Assembly (NCBI GenBank): GCA_015493675.1
Contig: WGCR01000216.1
Coordinates: 1 to 5,435 of the forward strand
Direction: 5' to 3'
DNA length: 5,435 nucleotides
Origin: Anaerolineae bacterium
GTDB taxonomy: Bacteria > Chloroflexota > Anaerolineae > J102
In this document: in pieces, positions 1 to 5,435 of the stretch
How positions within the stretch are numbered: the first letter of the stretch is position 1
Layout of the letters: each line of letters begins with the position of its first letter
Notes under the pieces: model-generated
Database searches by the model: none
The model's input: the letters and a program-made list of their open reading frames with translations, nothing else
What the model was told of the DNA's origin: nothing
Made by a program: the position numbers and the translations under genes

Positions 1-14
1 ACTACAATCATGAT

Positions 15-767
15 ATGAAACAATTACCTTATGAAAGCCATGCTCCCGACATTCTGCCGCTGCGCGCTGCGGAGTTGCTGGCCCGGATAGCCGCCGACGC
101 GGTGACGGCTCGCGGCGTTGCCCACATCGCCATCTCCGGCGGTTCTACGCCTCGGCCTCTGTTTCGGCTGCTGGCCACGCCTGCATGGGAGGAGCGCGTG
201 CCCTGGGCCCATACCCACATCTGGTGGGTCGATGAGCGCTGCGTGCCGCCGGATGATCCCAACAGCAACTACGGAATGGCCTTCGTCCTGCTGTTTCAAC
301 ATCTGCCGGTGGTGATCACCCATCGCATCCGCGGCGAGGAATCGCCCTGGCAGGCGGCTTATCTGTATGAGCAGGAGCTGGTGGAGAATTTCAACTTATG
401 GGCTGGCGCCTGGCCTCGTTTCGATCTCATTTTGCTGGGCATGGGCGCAGATGGTCATACCGCCTCGCTGTTTCCCGGCACATCGGCATTGCATGAGCGC
501 GATCATCGGGTGACGGTGGGCCATGCACCCGCGCCGCCGCAGGATCGGGTCAGCCTGACGCTGCCGGTGTTGAATCATGCCGCCCATGTTTTCTTCCTGG
601 TGGCGGGCGAAAATAAAGGCCCGGCCCTGACGACCATCTTCCATGAAGCGGGCGGCGATCCACCCCTGCCTGCATCGCTGGTGCAGCCCGAAGACGGCCA
701 TTTGTTATGGCTGCTGGATACTGCCGCACAGCAGGCCGCGGGCCTGGATCTGCTACAGGATTGTTGA
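15..767 (+). CDS. pgl: 6-phosphogluconolactonase
   Basis: Cytosolic hydrolase of the glucosamine-6-phosphate isomerase/6-phosphogluconolactonase fold. It converts 6-phospho-D-glucono-1,5-lactone to 6-phosphogluconate, the second step of the oxidative pentose phosphate pathway. The 250-residue product has the usual family length and the expected motifs in order: the phosphate-binding SGGSTP loop (41-46), WVDERCVPPDDPNSNYGMA (71-89), the LLGMGADGHTASLFPG signature (140-155), and the C-terminal GHLLWLLDTAA strand/helix (228-238). The ATG at 15 gives an N-terminus of normal family length, but the frame is open to the window edge and no clear Shine-Dalgarno is visible in the 14 bases before it. 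Stops in the other two + frames at 11-13 and 16-18 (an ATGA overlap with this start) would fit translational coupling to an upstream gene, which is an inference. It is followed on the same strand by tal and zwf, and zwf supplies its substrate. Identification is strong; only the exact start is uncertain. Confidence 0.95.
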   Translation: MKQLPYESHAPDILPLRAAELLARIAADAVTARGVAHIAISGGSTPRPLFRLLATPAWEERVPWAHTHIWWVDERCVPPDDPNSNYGMAFVLLFQHLPVVITHRIRGEESPWQAAYLYEQELVENFNLWAGAWPRFDLILLGMGADGHTASLFPGTSALHERDHRVTVGHAPAPPQDRVSLTLPVLNHAAHVFFLVAGENKGPALTTIFHEAGGDPPLPASLVQPEDGHLLWLLDTAAQQAAGLDLLQDC

Positions 768-851
768 TAGAACCAAAACGCGGTGTAAGATATGAGGCCG
801 TCAATTGCATCAGGATAACAGCTCCCTATCACGACTTTCCCGACATCATGC

Positions 852-856
852 GGAGA
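852..856 (+). promoter_or_regulatory. ribosome binding site of tal
   Basis: GGAGA lies 12 nt before the ATG at 869, a slightly long spacing. It falls inside the coding stretch that would follow the alternative ATG at 848, so it favours 869 as the start. Confidence 0.5.
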
Positions 857-868
857 CAAACATTTATC

Positions 869-1963
869 ATGAGCAAACTTCATCATCTTTATAACGATTT
901 CGGACAATCTGTCTGGCTGGATTTCATCAGCCGAGACATCATCGCCTCGGGCCGGTTTGCCGAGCTGCTGGATCAGGGCATTCGCGGCGTTACCTCTAAT
1001 CCCTCCATCTTTAATAAAGCCATCAGCGGCAGCTCCCTTTATGATGAGGAGATCGCTCGACTCGATAAGGCGGGCATTGATGGTTACGCTATCTACGATG
1101 TGCTTTCTCGGGCTGATATCTCGGTCGCTGCCGGAAAGCTTTTGCCGCTTTACCAGGATAGTGATCGAGGTGATGGGTACGTCAGCATTGAGGTGAATCC
1201 CGATCTGGCTTATGATGCCGAACGCACGGTCTTGGAGGCCCGTCGTCTGTGGCAAGCCATCAATTATCCCAATTTGATGATCAAGGTGCCTGCTACGACT
1301 GAAGGCGTCACCGCCATCCGCCAACTCATTTCCGAGGGCGTCAACGTCAACGCCACCCTGATGTTTTCGCTGGCCGACTATGATGCCGTTGCTTATGCTT
1401 ACATCGAAGGGTTGGAACTGCGGGCCGCCGCGGGGCTGGATGTCAGCGGCCTTGCTTCTGTAGCTTCATTTTTCGTCAGTCGTATTGATGTTGTTGTGGA
1501 TAAGGCCCTGGAAGCGGCGGGCAATACGGAGCTGCAGGGCAAGATCGCCATTGCCAACGCCAAACTGGCCTATGCCCGCTTTCATGAAGTTTTTGGGGGC
1601 GAACGCTGGCAGGCGCTGGCGGAGAAAGGCGCGCGGGTGCAACGGCCTCTGTGGGCCAGCACCAGCACAAAAAATCCCGCCTATTCCGATGTGCTCTATG
1701 TAGAGAATCTTATCGGCCCTCACACAGTCAACACCCTCCCTCTCAAGACCATCGAGGCCACGCTGGATCATGCCCGGTTGGCCCGCACCATTGATAAGGG
1801 TGTTGAGGAAGCCCGGGCGCAGATTGCCGCCCTTGCGGATCTGGACATTGATTTTGACCAGATTACAGACGATTTGCAAACTGCCGGGGTGGAAGCTTTT
1901 TCCAACGATTTTCATAAATTGCTGGATACTATTACCAGGCGGGCATGGTCCCTCGCCTCATAA
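869..1963 (+). CDS. tal: transaldolase (mycobacterial-type, stand-alone)
   Basis: Cytosolic transaldolase, which transfers a dihydroxyacetone unit from sedoheptulose-7-phosphate to glyceraldehyde-3-phosphate to give erythrose-4-phosphate and fructose-6-phosphate. The 364-residue length and the sequence match the long mycobacterial/cyanobacterial-type subfamily. Visible features are WLDFISR with the likely catalytic Asp18, GVTSNPSIF (40-48), MIKVPATTEG with the Schiff-base Lys139, NVNATLMFS (159-167), FFVSRID (201-207) and QRPLWASTSTKNPAYSD (258-274). In some bacteria this subfamily is fused to glucose-6-phosphate isomerase; here it ends after the transaldolase domain. The start at 869 fits MSKLHHLY, the normal N-terminus, and lies about 13 nt after a GGAG at 852-855. 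An in-frame ATG at 848 would add seven residues, and the frame is open back to 707 inside pgl, but that extension looks nothing like the family. It sits 101 nt after pgl and 22 nt before zwf. Confidence 0.95.
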   Translation: MSKLHHLYNDFGQSVWLDFISRDIIASGRFAELLDQGIRGVTSNPSIFNKAISGSSLYDEEIARLDKAGIDGYAIYDVLSRADISVAAGKLLPLYQDSDRGDGYVSIEVNPDLAYDAERTVLEARRLWQAINYPNLMIKVPATTEGVTAIRQLISEGVNVNATLMFSLADYDAVAYAYIEGLELRAAAGLDVSGLASVASFFVSRIDVVVDKALEAAGNTELQGKIAIANAKLAYARFHEVFGGERWQALAEKGARVQRPLWASTSTKNPAYSDVLYVENLIGPHTVNTLPLKTIEATLDHARLARTIDKGVEEARAQIAALADLDIDFDQITDDLQTAGVEAFSNDFHKLLDTITRRAWSLAS

Positions 1964-1985
1964 ACTGACTTCAAGAGAATTTATC

Positions 1986-3524
1986 ATGCCAAAACAAGAT
2001 CTGGCTGCCATCCATGCCGCCCCCCCCTTCAGTATCGTCATTTTCGGCGCGTCGGGCGATTTGGCCTATCGTAAACTCGCGCCAGCACTGTTCTCTCTTT
2101 TCTGCAACGAGCTGATGAGCGATAACTTCGTCATCCTGGGCGCTGCTCGCAGCGAGTTCACGGACGAGAGTTTTCGGCAGCGCATTCGCAAAGGCGTGGA
2201 GGAATTCGGGCGCTTCAAGCCCTCTGAAAACGATAAATGGGCTGATTTCGAATCCCGGCTTTTTTATCAGCAACTGCACTATGACGATCAGGAGGCGTTC
2301 CATCCGCTGCGCCAGCGACTGGAGAGACTGGAAAAAGAGCGCGGCGTGGCTCCCAATCGGCTGTTTTATCTGGCCGTTCCCCCCACCATCTACGCCGAGG
2401 TGGCTGAAAATCTGGGCGCAGCAGAATTGGCCGCACAGCATCCCGACGGTTTTTCCAGGCTCATCATCGAGAAACCCTTCGGAACCGATCTTCAAAGCGC
2501 CGAGGAGTTGAACCGGCGCATCCACAGTGTTTTTTCTGAGGATCAGGTTTATCGCATTGATCATTATTTGGGCAAGGAAACGGTGCAAAATCTGCTGGTT
2601 TTTCGCTTCGCGAATGCTATTTTCGAGCCTTTGTGGAACCGGCATTATGTGGATCATGTGCAGATTTCGGTATTGGAATCGGTGGCTGTGGGCTATCGCG
2701 GCAGTTATTACGATCAGGCCGGGGTAATGCGAGATATGTTCCAGAATCATCTCATGCAGTTGTTGGCCCTGACCGCCATGGAGCCGCCCAACGCCTGGGA
2801 CGCCACGCAATTGCGGGATGAAAAGGTAAAGGTGCTGCGGGCGGTGCGCGCGCCATCCACGCCTGGAGCCTTGCGCACCAACACGGTGCGCGCCCAATAT
2901 CGTTCCAAAGATGGCTCCGGTCCCACCTACCGCCAGGAGCCGGGCGTGGATCCCAAATCTGAAACGCCCACTTACGCCGCGCTGACTTTCTTCATCGACA
3001 ACTGGCGCTGGCAGGGTGTGCCCTTTTATCTGCGCTCGGGCAAGGCGCTGGCCGGTAAAACCACCGAGATTTTCATTCAGTTTCGCGAGGTGCCCCACCT
3101 GCTTTTCAATTCCGGTGTAGCGGATCTGGCGCCCAACGCCCTTTCGATTTGTCTGCAACCCCACGAAGGTTTCCATCTTCGATTTCAGACCAAGTCGCCC
3201 GGGGCGGGCATGCGCACCCGGGATGTTGATATGGAATTCCATTTTGCGACGGCTTTCGGGGAGAAGGCCCTGCCCCTGGCCTATGAACGTCTGCTGCTGG
3301 ACGCCGTGCTGGGCGATGCCTCGCTCTTCTCCCGGGAGGATGAGATCATGGCGTCATGGAGGCTGATTGACGCTATTTTGAAGGGCTGGGATTCGGGGGA
3401 GGGGCCGCCGCTTTCTTTCTACGAACCGGGCAGTTGGGGACCGGTGGCGGCGGATAACATGCTGGCCGCCAGCAATCGGGCCTGGAGCATAAGCTGTTTT
3501 CTGGATCAAGGTGATGAAACTTAG
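1986..3524 (+). CDS. zwf: glucose-6-phosphate 1-dehydrogenase
   Basis: Cytosolic enzyme of the first, committed step of the oxidative pentose phosphate pathway: glucose-6-phosphate + NADP+ to 6-phosphogluconolactone + NADPH. The 512 residues equal the family's usual length. The Rossmann domain has IFGASGDLAYRK (19-30) and GAARSEF, with Arg55 at the position that contacts the NADP 2'-phosphate in the Leuconostoc enzyme, so NADP use is likely (inference). The EKPFG motif is at 162-166. The active-site signature RIDHYLGKE (190-198) contains the substrate-binding His193, and the likely catalytic base is His255 in DMFQNH. FYLRSGKAL with Lys353 lies at 347-355. The start at 1986 gives a normal N-terminus, with AAGAGA upstream at 1973-1978 as a modest ribosome binding site. 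Upstream in-frame codons back to 1770 overlap tal and are spurious. An eight-C run (2020-2027) covers codons 12-14. No intrinsic terminator was recognised directly after the TAG; the repeat block starts 18 nt later. Confidence 0.97.
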   Translation: MPKQDLAAIHAAPPFSIVIFGASGDLAYRKLAPALFSLFCNELMSDNFVILGAARSEFTDESFRQRIRKGVEEFGRFKPSENDKWADFESRLFYQQLHYDDQEAFHPLRQRLERLEKERGVAPNRLFYLAVPPTIYAEVAENLGAAELAAQHPDGFSRLIIEKPFGTDLQSAEELNRRIHSVFSEDQVYRIDHYLGKETVQNLLVFRFANAIFEPLWNRHYVDHVQISVLESVAVGYRGSYYDQAGVMRDMFQNHLMQLLALTAMEPPNAWDATQLRDEKVKVLRAVRAPSTPGALRTNTVRAQYRSKDGSGPTYRQEPGVDPKSETPTYAALTFFIDNWRWQGVPFYLRSGKALAGKTTEIFIQFREVPHLLFNSGVADLAPNALSICLQPHEGFHLRFQTKSPGAGMRTRDVDMEFHFATAFGEKALPLAYERLLLDAVLGDASLFSREDEIMASWRLIDAILKGWDSGEGPPLSFYEPGSWGPVAADNMLAASNRAWSISCFLDQGDET

Positions 3525-3541
3525 CCGATGATCCGTAAATA

Positions 3542-3777
3542 GAACGCAGATGCCGCAGAAAAAGCCGATCTACGCAGATAAAAAAGGTTCAACCGGATTT
3601 TGTGGGGTGTTCCGATCTCCGGGAGGTGGACGGGTAGCTTTTGGCTTGACCAGGCGATTTTCGTCCACCTCCCGGATGTCAAAAAGCAGTCAACCCCCTG
3701 AAATTCAAAAGAGCCATAAAAAAGATAAAATCAGGATAATCTACGATAATCTGCGGGCATCAGAGGCGTCTGCGTTC
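3542..3777. repeat. nested inverted/direct repeat block, possible MITE-like or dispersed intergenic element
   Basis: This stretch occupies most of the 357-nt gap between zwf and the convergent aldolase gene. Its outer ends form a perfect 9-bp inverted pair, GAACGCAGA at 3542-3550 and TCTGCGTTC at 3769-3777, and the similarity continues imperfectly inward (CGCAGA at 3554-3559 opposite TCTGCG at 3750-3755). ACGCAGAT recurs directly at 3544-3551 and 3572-3579. Near the right end two 10-mers, GATAATCTAC and GATAATCTGC, lie in tandem at 3735-3754. A 15-bp perfect inverted repeat sits in the middle. No target-site duplication is obvious and no transposase is encoded. ACGCAGAT-rich palindromic intergenic repeats occur in several bacterial phyla as I recall, but only one copy is visible here, so the element class is an inference. 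Confidence 0.55.
3618..3676. repeat. perfect 15-bp inverted repeat with 29-nt spacer
   Basis: TCCGGGAGGTGGACG at 3618-3632 is the exact reverse complement of CGTCCACCTCCCGGA at 3662-3676, separated by 29 nt. Transcribed from zwf it would form a very stable GC-rich stem. Neither strand has a T-run directly after the stem, so it does not look like a standard intrinsic terminator. It may instead be a 3'-end stabilising or processing structure for the pgl-tal-zwf mRNA, or the core of the surrounding repeat element. Confidence 0.8.
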
Positions 3778-3817
3778 CATTTTCATTCGTTATCGGCGCA
3801 GACTGGCCAATTGCGAT

Positions 3818-3857
3818 AAAGAAAAAGGCGCATCCCCCGTTGGCCGGGATGCGCCTT
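3818..3857 (-). terminator. intrinsic terminator of the class II aldolase gene
   Basis: A perfect 12-bp stem, AAGGCGCATCCC (3825-3836) and GGGATGCGCCTT (3846-3857), closes a 9-nt loop. Read on the minus strand it is followed by a U-tract (TTTTTCTTTA), the classic Rho-independent arrangement. It begins 24 nt after the aldolase stop codon. On the + strand the T-tract is absent after the stem, so termination of zwf transcripts here would be weaker. Confidence 0.92.
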
Positions 3858-3881
3858 GATGAGTCATTGAGCTGAGTCTGA

Positions 3882-4655
3882 TTACGTCTCCTTGCGAGGG
3901 AAGGCGCAGACGTTGCAGGCGTCGCAAAATGCTTCGGCCTGGGCGTCGGACAAGGAGCCGCTGGCCTCGCGTCGGGCCACCAGTTTGGCAACTTCTTCCG
4001 GGGACATAGGATTCATGCGTCCCAATTCGGCCAGGGTTTTGGTGATGATGGCGGTGTGCTCCAGTTTTTCCAGTTTGAGATAGGCGTTCCAGGCGCTGTC
4101 GCCCACGGTGACGCTGCCGTGTCGTTGCAGGATCAGGGCATCGTAGTTTTCGATGATGCCGGCGATGACTTCCGCCCCTTCGATGGATGAGGGCGTGGCG
4201 TAGCGAGTGGTGGGAATCAGTCCCATGGTGGCCACGACTTCGGGCAGAATGCACTTGGCCAGAGAAATGCCGGCGATAGAGAGTGCAACGGCCATGGGAG
4301 GGTGGGCGTGCACCACGCTGACGACATCGGGCCTGCGGCGGTAGACTTCGAGGTGCAGCAGGATTTCGCTGGAGGGGCGCAGCGTGCGGTTATCACCGTA
4401 GAGCGGTCCTACCACCTGAGCGTCCCAATCGATGATGACCAGTTGATCGGGCTGCAGGAAGCCTTTCGAGAAGCCGCTGGGCGTTACCAAAAAGCGATCA
4501 TCGCTCAGTCTGACGCTGACATTGCCGTCGCCTGCTGCGATATAGTCCTTTTCCCACATCAGACGACAGACTTTGATGATTTCCTGTCGCCACTCCCGTT
4601 CGGTGCGTCGTTGTGGTGTTTTTTCTGCTTTGCCGGTGTAGGATGAGTAGGTCAT
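3882..4655 (-). CDS. class II aldolase/adducin family protein (L-fuculose-1-phosphate aldolase-like)
   Basis: Predicted cytosolic, zinc-dependent sugar-phosphate aldolase or epimerase of the FucA/AraD/RhaD family, which cleaves or epimerises ketose phosphates. Family marks in the 257-residue product are GDGNVSVRL (42-50), the phosphate-binding TPSG (58-61), SSE with the likely catalytic Glu97, the zinc ligands His116 and His118 in HAHPP, and the third ligand His179 in LQRHG. It is longer than E. coli FucA (about 215 residues), with roughly 20 extra residues at the N-terminus and 40 at the C-terminus. The tail carries an unusual C-x2-C-x2-C cluster (Cys244, 247, 250). The substrate cannot be read from sequence: fuculose-1-phosphate, a 5-deoxypentulose-1-phosphate, ribulose-5-phosphate epimerisation or methylthioribulose-1-phosphate dehydration are all possible within the family. 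The ATG at 4655 is the only start that keeps the domain whole; its Shine-Dalgarno is weak. It is monocistronic in appearance, with its own promoter and terminator, and convergent to zwf. Confidence 0.9.
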   Translation of the reverse strand: MTYSSYTGKAEKTPQRRTEREWRQEIIKVCRLMWEKDYIAAGDGNVSVRLSDDRFLVTPSGFSKGFLQPDQLVIIDWDAQVVGPLYGDNRTLRPSSEILLHLEVYRRRPDVVSVVHAHPPMAVALSIAGISLAKCILPEVVATMGLIPTTRYATPSSIEGAEVIAGIIENYDALILQRHGSVTVGDSAWNAYLKLEKLEHTAIITKTLAELGRMNPMSPEEVAKLVARREASGSLSDAQAEAFCDACNVCAFPRKET

Positions 4656-4688
4656 TGTATGGCTCTGAAAAATGTGAATGACAGGGTT

Positions 4689-4714
4689 GAGATGCGATTT
4701 TTTGCAATCGTCTC
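4689..4714 (-). promoter_or_regulatory. hairpin in the leader of the aldolase mRNA
   Basis: GAGA and CGATT (4689-4692, 4695-4699, with a 2-nt bulge) pair with AATCGTCTC at 4706-4714 around a 6-nt loop, giving a nine-pair stem. It sits 33 nt upstream of the aldolase start codon, between it and the predicted promoter. No U-tract follows, so it is not an attenuator of the simple kind. Any regulatory role is speculative. Confidence 0.3.
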
Positions 4715-4765
4715 CAAATCTGGGGGTGTTGTTTGTAGTGGAGAAGTGCTGACGGGGTCAGAAAG

Positions 4766-4794
4766 AGTATAGCAGGGATTCGGTATGACCGAAA
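4766..4794 (-). promoter_or_regulatory. extended -10 promoter of the class II aldolase gene
   Basis: On the minus strand, TATACT (4766-4771) is preceded by TGC (4772-4774), making an extended -10 element. With a 17-nt spacer the -35 position (4789-4794) reads TTTCGG, a poor match to TTGACA, which is tolerated in TGn promoters. Initiation near 4759 would leave a leader of about 100 nt before the aldolase ATG. It lies directly after the terminator of the upstream minus-strand gene, so the aldolase is probably transcribed independently. Confidence 0.5.
4779..4793. promoter_or_regulatory. 15-bp palindrome over the promoter, candidate operator
   Basis: TTCGGT (4779-4784) and ACCGAA (4788-4793) are perfect inverted arms around a 3-nt centre. 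The palindrome covers the spacer and -35 positions of the predicted aldolase promoter, where a bound repressor would block RNA polymerase. No regulator gene is in the window, so its identity is unknown. A chance palindrome remains possible. Confidence 0.4.
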
Positions 4795-4809
4795 AATGTT
4801 GGCGGGTGG

Positions 4810-4847
4810 AAAAAAAGAAGAGGCGACGAAAATTCGCCGCCTCTTCT
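4810..4847 (-). terminator. intrinsic terminator of the secreted-protein gene
   Basis: AGAAGAGGCG (4816-4825) pairs with CGCCTCTTCT (4838-4847), a 10-bp perfect stem that continues past one A-C mismatch into CG/CG plus A-T pairs around an AT-rich loop. On the minus strand the stem is followed directly by seven T (4816-4810). It lies about 20 nt after the stop of the 4867-5435 gene and is a strong Rho-independent terminator. Confidence 0.93.
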
Positions 4848-4866
4848 GGGGATCGTGATGGTATGT

Positions 4867-5435
4867 TCATTTGCGGATGATGACGTCCGGCGACAGGGCG
4901 CTGTCTTCATCTGGGGCCATAATCCGGGGCTGACGACGCGGTGGGGCCGCATGTACATATTTCCGGATCTGGAGGTTATCCAGGAAGACGCCTTTGTCAT
5001 TGTTCTGGCTGTCGCTGCGGAAGACGAAGGCAAACCACACCTGAGATTTTCCGACATAGTTCTGCAGGTCGAACGTCTGTGATTGCCAGCCGTTGCTGTT
5101 GCCGCTCTCGCGAATGCCAACGAAGTTGATGTTGTCGTCGGAGGCGTACCAGCCCAGCCAGTCCTTGCCTTTTTCTGTTTGCAACAGGTAATCGAAGGTG
5201 ACTTCGGCCTGGGTGGCGTTACTGAGATTGAAGGGGCCTGCCACGAACCAGGAATCGTCGTTGTCAGGGTAATTGTCGTTGCAGGGTTCAGCGGCAGCGC
5301 TGCCGCGGGCCGCGGGCCAGATGCTGTTGGGATTGCTGGATGCTTCACAGGAGGTGACGCCCCAGGTGGGGTTGCCAAAACGCTCGATAGCGTTCATGGA
5401 CGTATTGTCGAAGTTCTGTGTTTCCAACGTAATCC
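4867..5435 (-). CDS. C-terminal part of a secreted/surface protein with a beta-rich (MAM/jelly-roll-like) domain
   Basis: The minus-strand frame is open to the window edge, so the gene is truncated at its 5' end. A TTG at 5427 is an ordinary Leu codon, not a likely start. About 186 residues after that Leu are visible. They form a Gly/Asn/Asp/Trp-rich beta-domain with two Cys (27 and 49, counted from that Leu; probably a disulfide), NYPDNDDSWFVAGPFNLSNA (52-71), WLGWYASDDNINFVG (90-104), WQSQTFDL (114-121), VWFAFVFRSD (130-139) and the closing GVFLDNLQIRK (146-156). This layout recalls the C-terminal domains of large secreted proteins and peptidases in Chloroflexota, related in style to MAM or immune-inhibitor-A accessory domains. 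That comparison is from memory. A basic, Pro-rich tail of about 30 residues follows. No LPxTG motif or C-terminal membrane helix is present. The catalytic or main domain lies outside the window, so its function is unknown. Confidence 0.7.
   Translation of the reverse strand, partial: ITLETQNFDNTSMNAIERFGNPTWGVTSCEASSNPNSIWPAARGSAAAEPCNDNYPDNDDSWFVAGPFNLSNATQAEVTFDYLLQTEKGKDWLGWYASDDNINFVGIRESGNSNGWQSQTFDLQNYVGKSQVWFAFVFRSDSQNNDKGVFLDNLQIRKYVHAAPPRRQPRIMAPDEDSALSPDVIIRK

Noticed and set aside
707..868. 54-residue N-terminal extension of transaldolase
   Set aside because: It overlaps the end of pgl out of frame and has no family similarity. The usual N-terminus begins at the ATG at 869.
768..868. 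Internal promoter between pgl and tal
   Set aside because: A TTGCAT at 805-810 has only a weak TATCAC about 16 nt downstream. This is not enough to call a promoter, although the 101-nt gap leaves room for one.
575..1324. 249-codon minus-strand open frame across the pgl-tal junction
   Set aside because: It overlaps two well-identified genes and spans their intergenic gap, with no recognisable domain in the translation.
1971..3242. 423-codon open frame antisense to zwf
   Set aside because: It mirrors the zwf coding sequence, which has complete family motifs. The translation has no recognisable domain. Long antisense frames are common opposite GC-rich genes.
3735..3754. CRISPR-like or short tandem array
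   Set aside because: There are only two 10-nt units, with no spacers and no cas genes. It fits better as part of the intergenic repeat block.
3550..3819. 89-codon + strand open frame in the zwf-aldolase gap
   Set aside because: It lies almost wholly within the inverted and direct repeats, has no ribosome binding site, and its Lys/Ser/Arg-rich translation resembles no protein. It is an open frame created by the repeat sequence.
4302..4646. 114-codon + strand open frame
   Set aside because: It is antisense to the aldolase, whose zinc and catalytic motifs are intact, and it has no recognisable features.

Overview
The window shows a bacterial chromosomal segment of moderately high G+C. It most resembles Chloroflexota (Anaerolineae/Caldilineae-like). 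That assignment is an inference from three things: a mycobacterial-type transaldolase of 364 residues, a secreted protein ending in an Asp/Asn-rich beta-domain of a style I associate with that phylum, and short ACGCAGAT-type repeats in an intergenic region. No rRNA or other marker is present to confirm it.

Left part (15-3524, + strand): three consecutive same-strand genes of the oxidative/non-oxidative pentose phosphate pathway, 6-phosphogluconolactonase (pgl), transaldolase (tal) and glucose-6-phosphate dehydrogenase (zwf). The gaps are 101 and 22 nt, so they probably form one operon that began upstream of the window. Zwf makes 6-phosphogluconolactone and NADPH, Pgl hydrolyses the lactone, and Tal recycles sedoheptulose-7-phosphate to fructose-6-phosphate. 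All three have intact catalytic motifs. 6-phosphogluconate dehydrogenase, transketolase and an OpcA-like partner are not in the window.

Middle (3525-3881): a 357-nt gap between convergent genes with no credible gene. It holds a nested set of inverted and direct repeats: a 9-bp outer inverted pair about 236 nt end to end, ACGCAGAT direct repeats, a tandem 10-mer, and a central perfect 15-bp inverted repeat. Next to these is a clear intrinsic terminator serving the minus-strand gene on its right. The repeat block looks like a dispersed intergenic or MITE-like element and is the least ordinary DNA here.

Right part (minus strand): a class II aldolase/adducin-family gene (3882-4655) has its own apparent promoter. 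This is an extended -10 with a 15-bp palindrome over the -35/spacer region, followed by a leader of about 100 nt containing a hairpin. Upstream of it lies a strong terminator (4810-4847) that ends the last gene, a secreted or surface protein whose C-terminal ~190 residues are in the window (4867-5435, truncated by the edge).

Overall this is mostly a housekeeping region. I found no convincing new multi-gene system. The points worth a second look are the intergenic repeat element, the putative operator, and the Cys-cluster tail of the aldolase.
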